Positions 1 through 7,123 are shown, counted from the stretch's first letter. The stretch is DNA of 8,197 nucleotides from an uncultured Collinsella sp. (GCA_900542555.1 UQNU01000068.1:1-8197); one strand, 5' to 3'. Notes: generated from the letters alone by a model not told the origin. A program made the numbers and translations.

Positions 1-845
1 GTCGCATAGCGAGACGGCGGCACGTCGTGAGCCTTGGTCAGGATCGGGCGCTCGGGGTCAAAGAGCTGGTCGGCCACGGTCTGGTCGAGCAGGTCCATGC
101 TGCGGCGATACAGCGACTTCTCGCTAAACACGCCCACGACCTCGCCCTTGTACTCGTAGCTGCACACGTCGATGTTGCCAAAGTCGCCCTGGAGTGCCTC
201 GAGCAGGTCCAGATAGTCGGCGGCCTGGTAGTGGTCGATAATCTCGAGCAACGTCTCGCGGTTGACGATGCAGCAGTCCATAGAGGCGTTGTCACCGTAC
301 ACGACGCCGGCGCTCACGCCCGTCAGGCGGCCGTTCTCGTTAATTTCGAGTTTGGTCTCGTCGTCGACGTTGCGCGTGGCCTTGCAGTACACCACGGTCA
401 TCTGGGCACCGGAGTTCTCGTGCGCATCGATGATGGTGTTGAGGTCCATGTTAAAGATGATGTTGGTGCCCATCATCACAACATAGGGCTTGTCCGAGCG
501 CTGGAACAGCGTCTTGTTGGAGATGATGTCGCGCAGCAGGAAGCGCATGCCGCCCTTGGTGGTGCCATACGCGTTGCCGGGGACCATGAACAGGCCGCCC
601 TTCTTGCGGTCCAGGCCCCAGTCCTTGCCCGAGCCCACGTGGTCGATCAGCGAGCGGTAGTTGCCCGGCATGACGACGCCGACGGTCTTAATGCCGGCAT
701 TCATCATGTTGGACAGCGGGAAGTCAATCAGGCGGTAGCGGCCCAAAAACGGGACGGACGCGATGGGGCGGTCCTTGAGCAGCACGCTGCCGTAGGTCGA
801 AGAGTAGTTAGCGGTGATATAACCGATGGCCTTGCGATTGATCAT
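1..845 (-). CDS. glgD: GlgD, non-catalytic subunit of glucose-1-phosphate adenylyltransferase (3' end outside window)
   Basis: Read on the minus strand from ATG at 845-843, this gives 281 codons before the left edge; the C-terminal beta-helix part of a family of about 370 residues is missing. The fold is that of ADP-glucose pyrophosphorylase: GRYRLIDFPLSNMMNAG lies at residues 35-51, followed by DHVGSGKDWGLDRKKGG at 69-84. Catalytic features of the sister protein GlgC are absent. The glycine-rich nucleotide loop is replaced by ITANYSSTYGS (10-20), the GDH motif by GTN (126-128), and the second metal Asp aligns with Gly238. In Firmicutes, GlgD has little activity alone but raises or modulates GlgC activity in a heterotetramer; I infer the same role here. 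The start lies 4 nt after the glgC stop with an AGGGGG-type ribosome site 9 nt upstream, so it is surely co-transcribed and probably translationally coupled. Confidence 0.93.
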   Translation of the reverse strand, partial: MINRKAIGYITANYSSTYGSVLLKDRPIASVPFLGRYRLIDFPLSNMMNAGIKTVGVVMPGNYRSLIDHVGSGKDWGLDRKKGGLFMVPGNAYGTTKGGMRFLLRDIISNKTLFQRSDKPYVVMMGTNIIFNMDLNTIIDAHENSGAQMTVVYCKATRNVDDETKLEINENGRLTGVSAGVVYGDNASMDCCIVNRETLLEIIDHYQAADYLDLLEALQGDFGNIDVCSYEYKGEVVGVFSEKSLYRRSMDLLDQTVADQLFDPERPILTKAHDVPPSRYA

Positions 846-849
846 CGGA

Positions 850-1998
850 TCATTCCCCCTTCCCGATAACGACGTCATTTCCAACGACGGCCGTATCCTT
901 GGTGGTATCGACAGAGCCGAGCTTCACGCCCTCTTCGACCGTGGAGTTCTCGCCCAAAATAGCGCGGCAGATGTGCGCTCCGCTCTTAACGTGCGCACCC
1001 GGCAGCAGCACGGAGTCCTCGACCACGGCGCGCTCCTCGATGATGACATCGGTCGAAAGGATCGAGTGGCGAGCGGTGCCGTAGATCTTGCAGCCGTTGG
1101 AGACCAGGCAGTCGTCCAGACGGCCGTCCGGGCCAATGTAGTGCGGCGGACGCGTGGTGATGTTGGACATGATGGGGAAGTGCTTGTCGAACAGATCGAA
1201 TTCGGGGTTGTTGCCCAGCAGGTCCATCGAGGTCTCGTGGAAGCTGGCGATAGTGCCAACGTCCTTCCAAAAACCGTGGAACTCGTAGCTGTACAGGCGC
1301 TTGTTCTCGCCGAGCAGCTTGGGGATGATGTCCTTGCCAAAGTCGTGGCTCGAGCGCTGGTCCAGAGCATCCTCCTCGAGCGCCTCGATCAGCACATCGG
1401 CCGAGAAGATGTAGATGCCCATGGAGGCGAGGTTCGAATCGGGCTTATCGGGCTTCTCGGTGAACTTGGTGATGCGGCCGTCCTCGGGGTCGGTGGTCAG
1501 GATGCCAAAGCGGCTGGCCTCCTCCCACGGCACGGGCATAACGCTCACCGTGAGGTCGGCGTTGTTCTCAATGTGCGTCTTGAGCATCTTGCGATAGTCC
1601 ATGCGATACAGGTGATCGCCCGAAAGAATCAGGACGTACTTGGGGTCGTTGGCCTTGATGTAGTCCAGATTCTGCGTGATGGCGTCGGCCGTGCCCGCAT
1701 ACCAGGCGCCGCCGGTCTGCGTCTCGTACGGCGGCAGGATCGACACGCCGCCGTCGCGGCTGTCCAGATCCCACGCCTCGCCGGAGCCCACATAGGCATG
1801 CAGCAGGTACGGGCGATACTGCGTCAGAACGCCCACCGTGTCGATGCCCGAGTTGGAGCAGTTGGAGAGCGAAAAGTCGATAATGCGGAACTTGCCACCA
1901 AAGCTAACCGCCGGCTTAGCGATCTTTTGGGTGAGTGCCCCCAATCGGCTGCCCTGTCCTCCTGCGAGGAGCATCGCGATGCATTCTTTCTTACTCAT
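850..1998 (-). CDS. glgC: Glucose-1-phosphate adenylyltransferase (ADP-glucose pyrophosphorylase), catalytic subunit
   Basis: The 382-residue protein makes ADP-glucose and pyrophosphate from glucose-1-phosphate and ATP, the committed step of bacterial glycogen synthesis, in the cytosol. The nucleotidyltransferase domain occupies about residues 5-260. It has the loop LAGGQGSRL (11-19), KPAVSFGGKFRIIDF (28-42), GTADAI (102-107), LSGDHLYRMDY (125-135, catalytic Asp128), the sugar-phosphate lysine in FTEKP (Lys182) and FWKDVGT (243-249, metal Asp246). A left-handed beta-helix follows, with hexapeptide-like repeats from about 285 to 380. Lys25 matches the E. coli activator-site Lys39, while the neighbouring E. 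coli Arg40 position is Ile26 and Arg29 is Gln15, so effector preference may differ. Start ATG at 1998-1996 has AAGGAG 6 nt upstream. It sits 107 nt after glgP and 4 nt before glgD. Length and all catalytic residues look intact. Confidence 0.97.
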   Translation of the reverse strand: MSKKECIAMLLAGGQGSRLGALTQKIAKPAVSFGGKFRIIDFSLSNCSNSGIDTVGVLTQYRPYLLHAYVGSGEAWDLDSRDGGVSILPPYETQTGGAWYAGTADAITQNLDYIKANDPKYVLILSGDHLYRMDYRKMLKTHIENNADLTVSVMPVPWEEASRFGILTTDPEDGRITKFTEKPDKPDSNLASMGIYIFSADVLIEALEEDALDQRSSHDFGKDIIPKLLGENKRLYSYEFHGFWKDVGTIASFHETSMDLLGNNPEFDLFDKHFPIMSNITTRPPHYIGPDGRLDDCLVSNGCKIYGTARHSILSTDVIIEERAVVEDSVLLPGAHVKSGAHICRAILGENSTVEEGVKLGSVDTTKDTAVVGNDVVIGKGE

Positions 1999-2038
1999 CG
2001 ATTTCTCCTTCTGTCATCGATGTTCCTAAACCCATTAG

Positions 2039-2069
2039 CGACGGGCGCGGCGCAACGTCACGCCCGTCG
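2039..2069 (-). repeat. Inverted repeat (hairpin) between glgP and glgC
   Basis: Perfect 9-bp arms CGACGGGCG (2039-2047) and CGCCCGTCG (2061-2069) are separated by 13 nt in the 107-nt glgP-glgC spacer. No T-run follows on the minus strand, so it is not a convincing intrinsic terminator. It could stabilise or separate mRNA segments, or partly reduce read-through into glgC. Confidence 0.6.
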
Positions 2070-2073
2070 AGTA

Positions 2074-2088
2074 ATGCCGTGCTGGCAT
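2074..2088 (-). repeat. Small hairpin downstream of the glgP stop
   Basis: ATGCC and GGCAT pair as a 5-bp stem around a 5-nt loop, 18 nt after the glgP stop codon and directly before the larger inverted repeat at 2039-2069. There is no U-tract. It is probably a minor intercistronic RNA structure, and chance is possible at this size. Confidence 0.35.
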
Positions 2089-2105
2089 AGGGGAGCTCGC
2101 GGCCT

Positions 2106-4532
2106 TTACGCGTGCCAGATCTCGTCGCGGTACTCCCGAATGGTGCGGTCGCTTGAGAACCAGCCCGAGGAGGCGGTGTTGAGCAGCGCCTTGCGGTTCC
2201 AGGTCTCCTGGTCGCCGTAGCTGCCGGTGAGCTTCTCCCAGGCGTCGACGTAGCTGCGGAAGTCGGCCATGACAAGGTCGGGGTCGTTATTGTTCATGAG
2301 CTCGTTGTAGATGCTCTCGAAGTTGCCCGAAAGACCCGCAAAGGTGTTGTCCTTGAGCTCGTCCATCACGCGGCCCAGGCGCTCGCGGTCGCCATTGAGG
2401 GTATCCCACGCAAAGTAGCTGTTGGATGCCCAGAGCTGCTCGACCTCGGGGGCGGTCAGGCCAAAGATGGCCTCGTTCTCACGGCCGGCCAGGTCGGCGA
2501 TCTCGATGTTGGCGCCGTCGAGGGTGCCCAGCGTAATGGCGCCGTTCATCATGAGCTTCATGTTGGACGTGCCCGAGGCCTCCTTGCCGGCCGTGGAGAT
2601 CTGCTCCGAGATCTCGGCGGCAGGGTAGATGAGCTGGGCGTTACTTACGCGGAAGTTAGGGATGAAGCAGACCTTCATGACCTCGTTGACGCGCGGGTCG
2701 TTGTTGATGACGTCGGCCACGGAGTTAATGAGGCGGATGGTCTCCTTGGCAAAGGTGTAGCTCGAGGCGGCCTTGCCGCTAAAGATGAAGGTCGTAGGCG
2801 TCACGTGGAAGTTGGGATCCGCGATGCGACGGTTGTAGATGTCCATCACCTTCATGATGTTCATGAGCTGGCGCTTGTAGGCATGGAAGCGCTTAACCTG
2901 AACGTCGAAGACGGTGTTGGGGTCGATGACCAAACCGGTCTCGGCCTTAACGTAGGCGGCCAGACGCTCCTTGTTGGCGCGCTTGGAGGCACCCACGGCC
3001 TTCAGGAACTCGGTATCGTCCTTAAACTCCTTGAGCTTCTCAAGCTCAAAGGCGTCCTTCAGCCAGCCATCGCCAATGGCCTCGGTCACGAGCTTGGCAT
3101 AGGTGGGGTTGGCCTCGGCAAAGAAGCGACGGTGCGAGATGCCGTTGGTCTTGTTGTTGAACTTCTCGGGCGTTAAGGCATAGAAGTCCTTGAGCACGAT
3201 GTTCTTGATGATGTCGGAGTGGATCTTGGCAACGCCGTTGACGCTGTGGCTGCAGATCACGGACAGGTTGGCCATGCGAATCTCGCCGTCCCACAGGATG
3301 GCGGTCTGGCGCAGGCGCTCCTGCCAGCCCTCCTGCGTGGTGTCAAACGACTCGTGCCAACGACGGCTGATCTCGTCGATGATCTGGTACACGCGGGGGA
3401 GGAGCTTGGAGAACGTGCCGATGGGCCACTTCTCCAGAGCCTCGGGCAGGATGGTGTGGTTGGTGTAGCTCACAACCTGCGTCACGATGTTCCAAGCGTC
3501 GTCCCACTCGAGCTTCTTCTCGTCGATGAGGATGCGCATGAGCTCGGGGCCGCACATGGCGGGGTGGGTATCGTTGGTGTGGATGGCCACAAACCGCGGC
3601 AGCAGCTCCCAGTTAGCGCCGTGCTCCTTCTCAAAGGTGTCGAGCAGGCTGTAGATGCCGGCCGAGACAAACAGGTACTCCTGCTTCAGGCGCAGCAGAC
3701 AGCCGTGCTCGCCGGCGTCGTTGGGGTAGAGGATGGCGCTGATGGCCTCGGCCTCGGCGCGCTCGGCGTCGGCCAGGGCGTAGTCGCCGCGGTTAAAGGC
3801 CTCCAGATCGAAGTGCTCCTCGACCGGCTCGGCAGCCCAGACGCGCAGCTTGTTGACGGTCTCGCCGGCATAGCCCACAACGGGGATGTCATAAGGGACG
3901 GCCAGGATATCCTGCGTGTCCACCGTGCGGTAGAACGTGCGGCCGTTCTCCTCAAAGCCCTCGACGTGGCCACCAAACTTAATGGTCACGGCCTTGTCCT
4001 GACGGCGGACCTCCCAGGGATAGCCGTGGGTGAGCCACTCGTCGGTGGCCTCGACCTGGCTGCCGTTGACGATCTCCTGCTTAAACAGGCCGTAGCGGTA
4101 GCGCATGCCGTTGCCGTAGCCGGCAATGCCCTCGGCTGCCATGGAATCTAGGAAGCATGCGGCCAGACGGCCCAGGCCACCGTTGCCCAGTGCCGGATCG
4201 GGCTCCTGGTTCTCGATGACGGACAGGTCAAAGCCCATGTCGTCGAGCGCCTCGGCGACCATGTCGCGCACGCCAAAGTTGAGAAGGTAGTTGTCGAGCA
4301 GGCGACCGATCAAAAACTCGATCGAGAAGTAGTACACGCGCTTCTTGCCCTCGGCGGTGACGCGGGCGTCACTCTTGGTGGCAACGGTGCGGGCCTTCTC
4401 GGCCACGAGCTTGGCCAGGGCGTTAAAACGGTCGAGGTCGCTGGCGGCCTCGATGCTCTTGCCGCTGATGCTCATGACGGCATCACGATAGAGCTCGGTA
4501 AACTCCTGCTTGTTGTCGAAGATCTTATTCAT
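2106..4532 (-). CDS. glgP: Glycogen/maltodextrin phosphorylase
   Basis: The 808-residue GT35 phosphorylase releases glucose-1-phosphate from alpha-1,4-glucan ends using phosphate and pyridoxal phosphate. Length is normal for bacterial members. Family motifs run in order: YYFSIEFLIGRLL (67-79), LGNGGLGRLAACFLDS (115-130), RYRYGLFKQ (144-152), AIHTNDTHPA (316-325), NHTILPEALEKWP (358-370), NGISHRR (463-469), FDVQVKRFHAYKRQ (542-555) and the cofactor motif EASGTSNMK (651-659), in which Lys659 is the expected PLP Schiff-base lysine, followed by NGAITLGTLDGANIEI. No key residue is missing. Start ATG at 4532-4530 has an AAAGGA ribosome site 4-5 nt upstream. It lies 94 nt after glgB and 107 nt before glgC on the same strand. 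Its product, glucose-1-phosphate, is the substrate of GlgC, so breakdown and synthesis enzymes share one transcription unit. Whether it prefers glycogen or maltodextrin cannot be told from sequence. Confidence 0.96.
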   Translation of the reverse strand: MNKIFDNKQEFTELYRDAVMSISGKSIEAASDLDRFNALAKLVAEKARTVATKSDARVTAEGKKRVYYFSIEFLIGRLLDNYLLNFGVRDMVAEALDDMGFDLSVIENQEPDPALGNGGLGRLAACFLDSMAAEGIAGYGNGMRYRYGLFKQEIVNGSQVEATDEWLTHGYPWEVRRQDKAVTIKFGGHVEGFEENGRTFYRTVDTQDILAVPYDIPVVGYAGETVNKLRVWAAEPVEEHFDLEAFNRGDYALADAERAEAEAISAILYPNDAGEHGCLLRLKQEYLFVSAGIYSLLDTFEKEHGANWELLPRFVAIHTNDTHPAMCGPELMRILIDEKKLEWDDAWNIVTQVVSYTNHTILPEALEKWPIGTFSKLLPRVYQIIDEISRRWHESFDTTQEGWQERLRQTAILWDGEIRMANLSVICSHSVNGVAKIHSDIIKNIVLKDFYALTPEKFNNKTNGISHRRFFAEANPTYAKLVTEAIGDGWLKDAFELEKLKEFKDDTEFLKAVGASKRANKERLAAYVKAETGLVIDPNTVFDVQVKRFHAYKRQLMNIMKVMDIYNRRIADPNFHVTPTTFIFSGKAASSYTFAKETIRLINSVADVINNDPRVNEVMKVCFIPNFRVSNAQLIYPAAEISEQISTAGKEASGTSNMKLMMNGAITLGTLDGANIEIADLAGRENEAIFGLTAPEVEQLWASNSYFAWDTLNGDRERLGRVMDELKDNTFAGLSGNFESIYNELMNNNDPDLVMADFRSYVDAWEKLTGSYGDQETWNRKALLNTASSGWFSSDRTIREYRDEIWHA

Positions 4533-4586
4533 ACGTTCCTTTCCCCCGGGGATGTTTCTCCCGGAACGGTTATGACATGTATCCTA

Positions 4587-4601
4587 CGCCCCCGCGGGGC
4601 G
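4587..4601 (-). repeat. Short GC-rich hairpin in glgB-glgP spacer
   Basis: CGCCCC (4587-4592) and GGGGCG (4596-4601) form a 6-bp stem with a 3-nt loop. No U-tract follows in the minus-strand transcript, so termination is unlikely to be strong. The 94-nt spacer also holds CCGGG/CCCGG arms (4560-4546 region) just upstream of the glgP ribosome site, which could affect glgP translation. I saw nothing else in this spacer. Confidence 0.4.
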
Positions 4602-4626
4602 GGTAATGACAGTAGTAACGCCTTTG

Positions 4627-6876
4627 TTACGCTTTCTTGGCAGGAGCCTTAATAGCAGCTGTCTTGGCCTTGGGAGCAGCCTTTTTGGTGGCTGCCTTCT
4701 TGGCCGTGCTGGACTTGGCCGAAGCCTTGGCGGCAGACTTGGCAGCCTTCGCCTTGGCCGGAGCCTTCTTAGTAGCAACCGCGGTCTTGGGCTTTACCGA
4801 GGACGGACGTTTGCGCGTCGCCTTCTTGCGCTCCTCGACCACGGGCGGTTTATAACTGCTGGGACCGCGACGCTTGAGTACCACACCTGCCAGGCCGGGC
4901 ACCTTAATCTCGATGGAGTCCATCTGCCCGTTCCAGGGATAGGGCTCGCTCGAGCAGGTGTAGGTCTCCTCACCGGCGTATCCGCTGCCGCCAAACTCGG
5001 GACGGTCGGAATCGAAGATGACCTCCCAGTCACCCTCGCGCGGCACGCCCACGCGGAAGCTCTCGTAGCTTGCCGGGTCAAAGTTGATCAGAATCACCAG
5101 GTCGTCATCGACGTCCTCGCCCTGACGTACGAAGCTCACGATGGACTGCTTGGAGTTGTCCGCGTCGATCCAGGTAAAGCCGTCGTCGGTGTAGCCGCGC
5201 TCGTACAGGGCGGGCTCGGCGGTGTACAGGTGGTTGAGCGCCTTGATAAACGCCTGATGATGACGGTGGGTCTCGTACTCCTCGGTCAAGAACCACTGAA
5301 TGGACTCGTAGTAGCGCCACTCAATAAATTGGCCGATCTCGTTGCCCATAAAGTTGAGCTTGGCACCGGGGTGCGTCATTTGGTAGAAAGCCAGCGTGCG
5401 CAGGCCGGCAAACTGGCGCCACCAGTCGCCCGGCATACGGCCGATCAGCGAACACTTGCCGTGCACGACCTCGTCGTGGCTCAGCGGGCAAATAAAGTTC
5501 TCGGTAAAGGCGTACATGATGGAGAACGTAAGCAGGCCATGGTTGCCGGGGCGCCACGGAAAATCGGTCTGCATGAAGTGCAGGGTGTCGTTCATCCAGC
5601 CCATGTCCCACTTGTAGTGGAAGCCCAGGCCGCCATCCTGCGGCGGGTAGGTCACGAGCGGCCACGCGGTGGACTCCTCGGCCATCATCATCACGTCGGG
5701 GAAGTGAGCCTCAACGGCGCAGTTGACCTGGCGAATGAACGCGCTGGCGTCCAGGTCTTCCTCGGTACCGTACTTATTGAACTTCTTTTGGCCCGGATCG
5801 TCGATGCCAAAGTTGAGGTACAGCATACTGGACACGCCGTCCATGCGTATGCCGTCCACGTGGAAGTTCTCGAGCCAGTACAGCACGTTGGAGACCAGGA
5901 AAGAGCGGACCTCGCCGCGGGCGAAGTCAAACTTGTGCGTGCCCCAGTTGGGGTGAATCTCGTGCTCAAACAGCATGTGGCCGTTAAAGGTGGCAAGGCC
6001 GTGGGAATCGGCGCAAAAACCGCCGGGCACCCAGTCCATGATCACGCCGATGCGCGCCTCGTGGCACGCATCGATAAAGTGCATGAGCTGCTGCGGGTTG
6101 CCGTAGCGCGATGTGGCGGCGTAGTATCCGGTCGTCTGGTAGCCCCAAGAGCCATCGAAGGGATGCTCCATAAGCGGCATGACCTCGATATGCGTGTAGC
6201 CCATGTCGCGCACGTAGTCCACGAGCTCCACCGACAGATCGTCGTAGGTGTAAAACTCACCACGTTGCGCGGGGAAGGGATCCATGGGACCGGGGTAGTT
6301 GCCGTACTCGTCGGACTCGCCCTGCGGCGCGTCGCCGTGGCGCTTCCACGAGCCAATATGCACCTCGTAGATGTTAAGCGGCTGCGACATGTGGTTGTGG
6401 CCGGCGCGGAGCTTAAGCCACGCGGCATCGTTCCACTTGTAGCCATCCAGGGTCCACAGTACGCTCGCCGTTCCCGGAGGGCACTCGGCCTTAAAGGCGT
6501 AAGGATCGGCCTTGTAGAGCTTTTCGCCCTCGTTGGTTTCGATGAGATATTTATAGAGCTGGCCCTGCTCGGCGCCAGGAATAAAGCCTTCCCAAATAGC
6601 GCTCGTATGCACGGGCACCAGCGGGTTTGCTTGTTCATCCCAGTCGTTAAATTCGCCAATGACATGGACGCTCTTTACGTCGGGCGCCCAAACGCAAAAG
6701 CGCCAGCCGCGCGTACGGTTCTGCGTGTCGGGGTGCGCGCCCATCTTTTCCCAGCTGCGCTCCCACGTACCGATGCCAAACAGGTAGACATCGTCCTTGG
6801 TGAGCTCCGGTGCATGCGGGGCGGCTTTGCGGGTAGCGGGCTTTTTGGTTGCTGGCTTTAGCTTTGTATCGCTCAC
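4627..6876 (-). CDS. glgB: 1,4-alpha-glucan (glycogen) branching enzyme with a Lys/Ala-rich C-terminal tail
   Basis: The GH13 enzyme cuts alpha-1,4-glucan and rejoins it as alpha-1,6 branches during glycogen synthesis. From the GTG at 6876 it has 749 residues: a basic N-terminal stretch (1-27), a CBM48-like domain (about 55-150, with VIGEFNDWD), the GH13 barrel, and a C-terminal beta domain ending near VVLKRR (665-670). Catalytic residues are visible: nucleophile Asp346 in GIRMDGV, acid/base Glu400 in AEEST, Asp468 in LSHDE. Oddly, region I reads DWVPGGF (281-287) where the family has His at position 286. Residues 683-749 form a tail of mostly Lys and Ala with no acidic residue. Start choice is uncertain. 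GTG 6876 has GGGA 6 nt upstream; the tandem ATGs at 6891 and 6888 and a TTG at 6936 are in frame but lack a good ribosome site. It is the first gene of the operon, followed by glgP. Confidence 0.94.
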   Translation of the reverse strand: MSDTKLKPATKKPATRKAAPHAPELTKDDVYLFGIGTWERSWEKMGAHPDTQNRTRGWRFCVWAPDVKSVHVIGEFNDWDEQANPLVPVHTSAIWEGFIPGAEQGQLYKYLIETNEGEKLYKADPYAFKAECPPGTASVLWTLDGYKWNDAAWLKLRAGHNHMSQPLNIYEVHIGSWKRHGDAPQGESDEYGNYPGPMDPFPAQRGEFYTYDDLSVELVDYVRDMGYTHIEVMPLMEHPFDGSWGYQTTGYYAATSRYGNPQQLMHFIDACHEARIGVIMDWVPGGFCADSHGLATFNGHMLFEHEIHPNWGTHKFDFARGEVRSFLVSNVLYWLENFHVDGIRMDGVSSMLYLNFGIDDPGQKKFNKYGTEEDLDASAFIRQVNCAVEAHFPDVMMMAEESTAWPLVTYPPQDGGLGFHYKWDMGWMNDTLHFMQTDFPWRPGNHGLLTFSIMYAFTENFICPLSHDEVVHGKCSLIGRMPGDWWRQFAGLRTLAFYQMTHPGAKLNFMGNEIGQFIEWRYYESIQWFLTEEYETHRHHQAFIKALNHLYTAEPALYERGYTDDGFTWIDADNSKQSIVSFVRQGEDVDDDLVILINFDPASYESFRVGVPREGDWEVIFDSDRPEFGGSGYAGEETYTCSSEPYPWNGQMDSIEIKVPGLAGVVLKRRGPSSYKPPVVEERKKATRKRPSSVKPKTAVATKKAPAKAKAAKSAAKASAKSSTAKKAATKKAAPKAKTAAIKAPAKKA
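4630..4830 (-). repeat. Low-complexity segment coding the Lys/Ala-rich GlgB tail
   Basis: This codes the last 67 residues of GlgB: by my count 21 Lys, 23 Ala, 3 Arg and no Asp or Glu, with the remainder mainly Ser, Thr, Pro and Val. Irregular units such as KKAPAKAK, AAKSAAKA and KKAAPKAK make the DNA quasi-repetitive (AAG and GCN codons). Composition resembles histone-H1-like tails on some actinobacterial DNA-binding proteins. It lies beyond the normal end of the branching-enzyme fold and is in frame with it, so it is an extension and not a separate gene. Confidence 0.85.
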
Positions 6877-6907
6877 GTTTGATCCCATCATGACGCGGCA
6901 GTGTGTT

Positions 6908-6939
6908 GCCTTGGTGACTAGATGCGAAAGGTCCAAGGC
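6908..6939 (-). repeat. Leader hairpin just upstream of glgB
   Basis: GCCTTGG (6908-6914) pairs perfectly with CCAAGGC (6933-6939) around an 18-nt loop, with a possible 3-bp GTG/CAC extension outside a 2x2 mismatch (6903-6905 with 6942-6944). It lies in the presumed 5' leader, 32 nt upstream of the chosen glgB start, unless the TTG at 6936 is the true start. No U-tract follows, so it is not an obvious terminator. Confidence 0.5.
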
Positions 6940-6942
6940 TGC

Positions 6943-6978
6943 ACGAATCGAAGGGACGGCGAAGTTTCTGTGATTCGT
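6943..6978 (-). promoter_or_regulatory. Alternative leader helix competing with the two-tier hairpin
   Basis: ACGAATC (6943-6949) can pair with GATTCGT (6972-6978), 7 bp across a 22-nt loop. Positions 6977-6978 are also needed by the inner stem of the hairpin at 6963-7016, and the outer arm of that hairpin would be trapped in this loop, so the two folds exclude each other. The outer arm of the alternative helix also abuts the 6908-6939 hairpin. A regulatory switch is an inference. Confidence 0.35.
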
Positions 6979-7016
6979 TCCACCTCGCGTGCTCGGTGGA
7001 ACTTTCGGCAGAAACT
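6963..7016 (-). promoter_or_regulatory. Two-tier hairpin in the glg operon leader
   Basis: Outer arms AGTTTCTG (6963-6970) and CAGAAACT (7009-7016) form 8 perfect bp. Inner arms GTTCCACC (6977-6984) and GGTGGAAC (6995-7002) form another 8 perfect bp. Between them is a symmetric 6x6 internal loop, and the apical loop has 10 nt. Such nested perfect arms are unlikely by chance. If the glg operon starts near 7082, this element is in its 5' leader. No known riboswitch class was recognised. Confidence 0.55.
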
Positions 7017-7088
7017 ACGATAACACCTGTGCGTTAGTTTTATGGACGAAAGCGGATTTGCGGGGGCGTTTAATCGGTAAGCGACATG

Positions 7089-7118
7089 TTTATACCACTG
7101 GCAGAATTGCCGTGGTAA
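7089..7118 (-). promoter_or_regulatory. Candidate promoter of the glgBPCD operon
   Basis: On the minus strand TATAAA (7094-7089) is preceded by TGG, an extended -10 pattern. TTACCA (7118-7113) gives a 4-of-6 match to the -35 hexamer at an 18-bp spacing. The start point would be near 7082, leaving a leader of about 205 nt before glgB. An imperfect palindrome (TACCAC, GGCA, TGCC, GTGGTA; 7093-7117) fills the spacer, consistent with repressor control. Confidence 0.5.
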
Positions 7119-7123
7119 AACTC

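Noticed and set aside
27..869. Plus-strand open frame opposite glgD
   Set aside because: The minus strand gives an excellent GlgD translation with a ribosome site and operon spacing; this one has neither.
826..2220. Long plus-strand open frame opposite glgC and its flanks
   Set aside because: It spans glgC, the spacer and the end of glgP without any family motif. It is a compositional shadow.
3219..4151. Plus-strand open frame opposite glgP
   Set aside because: Rich in Val, Leu, Ala and Gly with no motif; the opposite strand codes for well conserved phosphorylase.
4587..4601. Intrinsic terminator after glgB
   Set aside because: The stem is only 6 bp with no following U-tract, and the next gene is 94 nt away on the same strand in the same pathway.
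4606..6861. Very long open frame on the plus strand opposite glgB
   Set aside because: It is an antisense shadow of a clearly recognised enzyme. High-GC codon bias leaves the opposite strand open; the translation has no recognisable domain and no credible ribosome site.
6877..6936. Extending GlgB to the TTG at 6936 (769 residues)
   Set aside because: No ribosome site precedes it, and the added residues overlap the leader hairpin. The GTG at 6876, or the ATGs at 6888-6891, fit better, although none has a strong site.
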